A stretch of 64,000 nt of DNA from Neckera pumila. Taxonomy: Eukaryota > Streptophyta > Bryopsida > Hypnales > Neckeraceae. The position numbers and the translations under genes were made by a program. The notes under the pieces are model-generated. The model worked only from the letters and a program-made list of their open reading frames with translations, did no database searches and was not told the origin of the DNA. This document shows, one piece after another, positions 60,909 through 64,000 of the stretch. The stretch spans positions 3,288,501-3,352,500 of the forward strand of contig OZ018417.1 of assembly GCA_963969595.1 (NCBI GenBank), written 5' to 3'. The first letter of the stretch is position 1, and every line of letters starts with the position of its first letter.

Positions 60909-61367
60909 AGTCGCTATCCTGTTAACATAACTAGTTGTATGACTAGACCCTTGAGGGCTAGTTAAGCTTCTCAACAGGATCGCTGGCATAAGGAATCGAC
61001 TTCATTCTCACGTGTTTCCTTGACGTGCTAATCTACCGGTAGTCATTGGTTTCTCTCTTATTGGTAGCGCTTCATGTAGAGTACTGTACAGGTACAATGT
61101 GCCAGTACAACGCTGATAAAGTCTGCATCACCTTCATTTGTAGTGAGCACATGATCCAAAATATAAATTCAAACATAAATGGTGATCTTTCACTTCTATG
61201 ATGATCTTGTGCAGACAGCATACCTCGTAGACATCAGCTGAGATTTCGACTTGTTTGGTGATCTTGTGCAAGCCTCACACGTATCAGCAGAGCATTTCAA
61301 GTTGCACCACTGAATGAGAAGTGTTGAATGGGCTGTGCTCATACTTTAACAATTTTTTGTTTGTAAT
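60909..61367 (+). other. 3' flank of the TBC gene
   Basis: Probably contains the 3' UTR. A local near-duplication (gatcttgtgcagacagcat and gatcttgtgcaagcctcaca) lies at 61202-61280. No coding potential. Confidence 0.45.
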
Positions 61368-62249
61368 GTACACCCCCTACAAGAAAGGTTGACGCCCCCC
61401 TTTTGCACCCTTCAACTTTTTTGACATTACTTTGAACATAATTGACATTTCTTGTTTTCGTCAATCAACATTTGTGTCTAACCCAATCTCCCTCAAGTAT
61501 ACCAAGTTTTTAATTTCAAAAAACCAAAATTTCATTTTTGGTGAATTTTTTTAATTTTTTTTCACAGTTTTACATGAAAATTCATAGAAAAATATTAATG
61601 ATGAATTTTTTAAATTGAATTGTAGAGATACGTAGGAAACAATCAAACGCACATCTTTCCTTCAACAAACATCTTCAAAAAAGTTTCACAATTATCATGG
61701 CAAAAGTTACAGTGGAAGTGTGAATAGTGCCCAAAATTTTGAAAATTCATATCTCTTTATTGTAATTAGATTTTGTTTTTTTTCCTTCACATTGTAACTA
61801 ATTTTACACATTTGAGCATGATGGTACAATTACTTTATCAAAAATCTAATTACAATAAAGAGATATGAATTTTCAAAATTTTGGGCACTATTCACGCCTC
61901 CACTGTAACTTTTGCCACGATAATTGTGAAACTTTTTTGGAGATGTTTGTTGAAGGAAAGATGTGCGTTTGGATGTCTCCTACGTATCTCTGCAATTTAA
62001 TTTAAAATATTCATCATTAATATTTTTCTATGAATTTTCATGTAAAACTGTGAAAAAAAATTAAAAAAATTCACCAAAAATGAAATTTTGGTTTTTTGAA
62101 ATTGAAAATTTGGTATACTTGAGGGAGATTGGGTTAGAAACAAATGTTGATTGACAAAAACAAGAAATGTCAATTATGTTCAAAGTAATGTCAAAAAAGT
62201 TGAAGGATGCAATAGGGGGGGGTCAACCTTTCTTGTAGGCGGGTGTACA
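61368..62249. mobile_element. long palindromic foldback element 1, arms ~410 bp
   Basis: The left arm starts gtacaccccctacaagaaag and the right arm ends with its near reverse complement ctttcttgtaggcgggtgtac. The arms run about 61368-61774 and 61843-62249 and are highly similar throughout, around a centre of about 70 bp. An AAT lies just outside each end, possibly a target duplication. No transposase. A transcript through it would form a very long double-stranded RNA. Confidence 0.85.
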
Positions 62250-62332
62250 ATCAGGTATTCTAATCTTACAACCGGCCAATTTGACCCATTAACTTTTTGT
62301 GCAATGTGCAATATAATTGGTATATTTTGGTG

Positions 62333-63026
62333 AGCATAATTATCACGCAATCCTCATGCAATTCCAATCAAGCATACAAAATTTCAGTTTCAAAAAAGCA
62401 AAAATTCCATTTTTGATGAATTTCTAAAGTTTATTTTCATGATTTTACATAATATTTTATTGGGAACAATTAGTGATGATTTTTTTTAATCTAATTGCAT
62501 AGATATGTAGGGAACATCCATACGCACATCTTTCATATTAAAAAACACCCCATTAAGTAACAAAAATATGAACTAGGAAGAGTTCAGTATGAAGTGTCGT
62601 AAGATCAAAATTTGTGAAATAGATATCTTTATATTTTAACAAGATTTTGCTATTGATCCTCACACTATAACTACTTTTGTACATTTCAAGCATGATGTTA
62701 CAATCACTTTGCCAAAATCTTGTTAAAATATGAAGATATCTATTTTACAAATTTTGGTCATATGACGCTTCACATTTAACTCTTCTTAGCTCATATTCAT
62801 GTTACTTAATGGGGTGTTTTTTAATATGAAAGATGTGCATATGGATGTTCCCTGTATATCTATGCAATTGGATTAAAAAAATTCATCATCAATTGTTCTC
62901 AATAAAATATTATATAAAATCATGAAAATTAACTTTAGAAATTCACCAGAAAAGGAATTTTTCTATTTTGAGACCAAAATTTTGTACGCTTGATTGGATT
63001 ACGTGAGGACTGTGTGATAATTGTGC
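62333..63026. mobile_element. palindromic foldback element 2, related to element 1
   Basis: The left arm starts gcataattatcacgcaatcc and pairs with the right end gactgtgtgataattgtgc. The arms also share acaccccattaagtaac with gttacttaatggggtgt, and gcacatctttcatatta with its complement. The centre carries a catgatgttacaatcacttt block equivalent to the centre of element 1. Confidence 0.8.
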
Positions 63027-63150
63027 AGGATGAAAAATTCCAATTCTTTTTCTATGCTATGCAAAAATCTTTGAATGCTTCAAATCAGCCAGTTGTAAGA
63101 TTATTGTACCCGACTGTACAGTTAGGTCCACTTCGATAGCCTATATTTTG

Positions 63151-63880
63151 GTAAGCATAGTTAACATTGCATCCTTATGCAATTTCAACCGAGCATACAA
63201 AAATTTCAGCTTTAAAAAACAAGAATTCCATTTTTGGTGAATTTTTGAAGACATTTGTTTATGGTTTTACATAGTATTTCATCAAAAACAATTTGTAATG
63301 AATTTCTTAACTTTCATTGTGGATATATGTAGAATTTATCCATACGCACATCTTTCTCTTTGCAAGCATTTCCAAAAAAGGTTACAATTTCTTTAATAGA
63401 GATTTCAATGTTGAAGCGACAATGCCCAAATGTTGTAAAAATAGACAGATTTTCATTACAATTAGATTTTTCTATATTTCCTGCATGTGGTAACTAATTT
63501 AATACATTTGAACACAATTACTTTGACAAAATCTAGTTAAATATATAAAGATATCTATTTCATGAAGTTTGGTCATATGATGTCTCATATTGAGCCCTTA
63601 CTAGACTCCTATTTTTTTGGTACTTAATAGGGTGTTTTCTTAATATGAAAGATGTACGTAAGGATGTTTCCTAAGTACATATGTGATCAAATTTAAGAAA
63701 ATCATTACTATTAATCCATTTCAAAATTACCCATTATTTTCAATAAAATATTGTATAAAATTATAAAAATGGACTTCAAAAATTCACCAAAAATGAAATT
63801 TTGCTTCTTTGAAACTCAAATTTGGTATACTTCATTGGGAGTGTGTAAGAATTGGTTTTACTTATGCAAGATGAAAATTT
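63151..63880. mobile_element. palindromic foldback element 3, more diverged
   Basis: Left features (catacaaaaatttcag, ccatttttggtgaatttttg, gcacatcttt) recur in inverted form toward the right (caaaaattcaccaaaaatg, aaagatgtacg, ttggtatactt). The centre has acaattactttgacaaaatct as in elements 1 and 2. Arm pairing is weaker, so its ends are approximate. Confidence 0.65.
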
Positions 63881-64000
63881 CAATTTTCTTTTCAATACTA
63901 TGCACATTGCTAGTTCGAATATGAATTGGACCTGATTGTACAGTACATTACATAAACCTGTAAATGATGGAGCCTATGATCATATTGTTGAATTTGAAAA

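Noticed and set aside
1..64000. tRNA or rRNA genes
   Set aside because: I saw no cloverleaf box A/B pairs or rRNA-like sequence by eye; a tRNAscan run would be decisive but was not possible.

Overview
The window is nuclear DNA of a land plant. The genes are split by many short GT-AG introns, and the spaces between them are AT-rich and full of repeats, MITE-like elements and transposon debris. Plant-type families are present: a MOM1/CHD3-like chromatin protein, AP2-domain proteins and a plant synaptotagmin (NTMC2/SYT4-5) relic. The MOM1-like protein keeps a full CHD3-type front end and the AP2 proteins are very divergent. This hints at an early-diverging lineage such as a bryophyte, but that placement is inference; I cannot name the species.

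Layout. 1-2160: a 43-44 bp tandem array and low-complexity DNA. 2161-22577 (+): one very large gene, of which I rebuilt 30 coding exons (about 3502 aa). It carries PWWP, two PHD fingers, tandem chromodomains, a complete-length but motif-decayed SNF2 ATPase, a MOM1-type helical region, MOM1-type coiled coils and a C-terminal SUMO-interaction-like tail. 22578-28780: intergenic, with TTAA-flanked MITE-like elements. 28782-33080 (-): a 16-exon relic of the phenylalanyl-tRNA synthetase alpha subunit with an in-frame stop and a frameshift. 34344-35900 (+): AP2-domain gene 1. 37674-41599 (-): remnant exons of a SYT4/5-like SMP-C2 tether gene, invaded by a TA-flanked MITE. 41600-44590: inverted repeats, including a miRNA-precursor-like hairpin. 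44594-46900 (-): a decayed hAT-like transposase. 49021-49992 (+): AP2-domain gene 2, a paralogue of gene 1. 51360-51590 (-): a possible small membrane protein. 52200-56470: AT-rich repeats. 56718-60908 (+): an 11-exon TBC1D22-like Rab GAP gene. 61368-63880: three consecutive related long palindromes.

The genes do not form a pathway. The most notable object is the MOM1-like gene, which joins histone-reading modules to what looks like a catalytically dead remodeller and to the MOM1 silencing module. The stretch from 28 to 50 kb looks like decaying, transposon-rich chromatin holding two broken housekeeping-type genes between AP2 paralogues. Exon boundaries were set by hand from GT/AG sites, reading phase and recalled family sequences. 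No alignment or transcript evidence was available.
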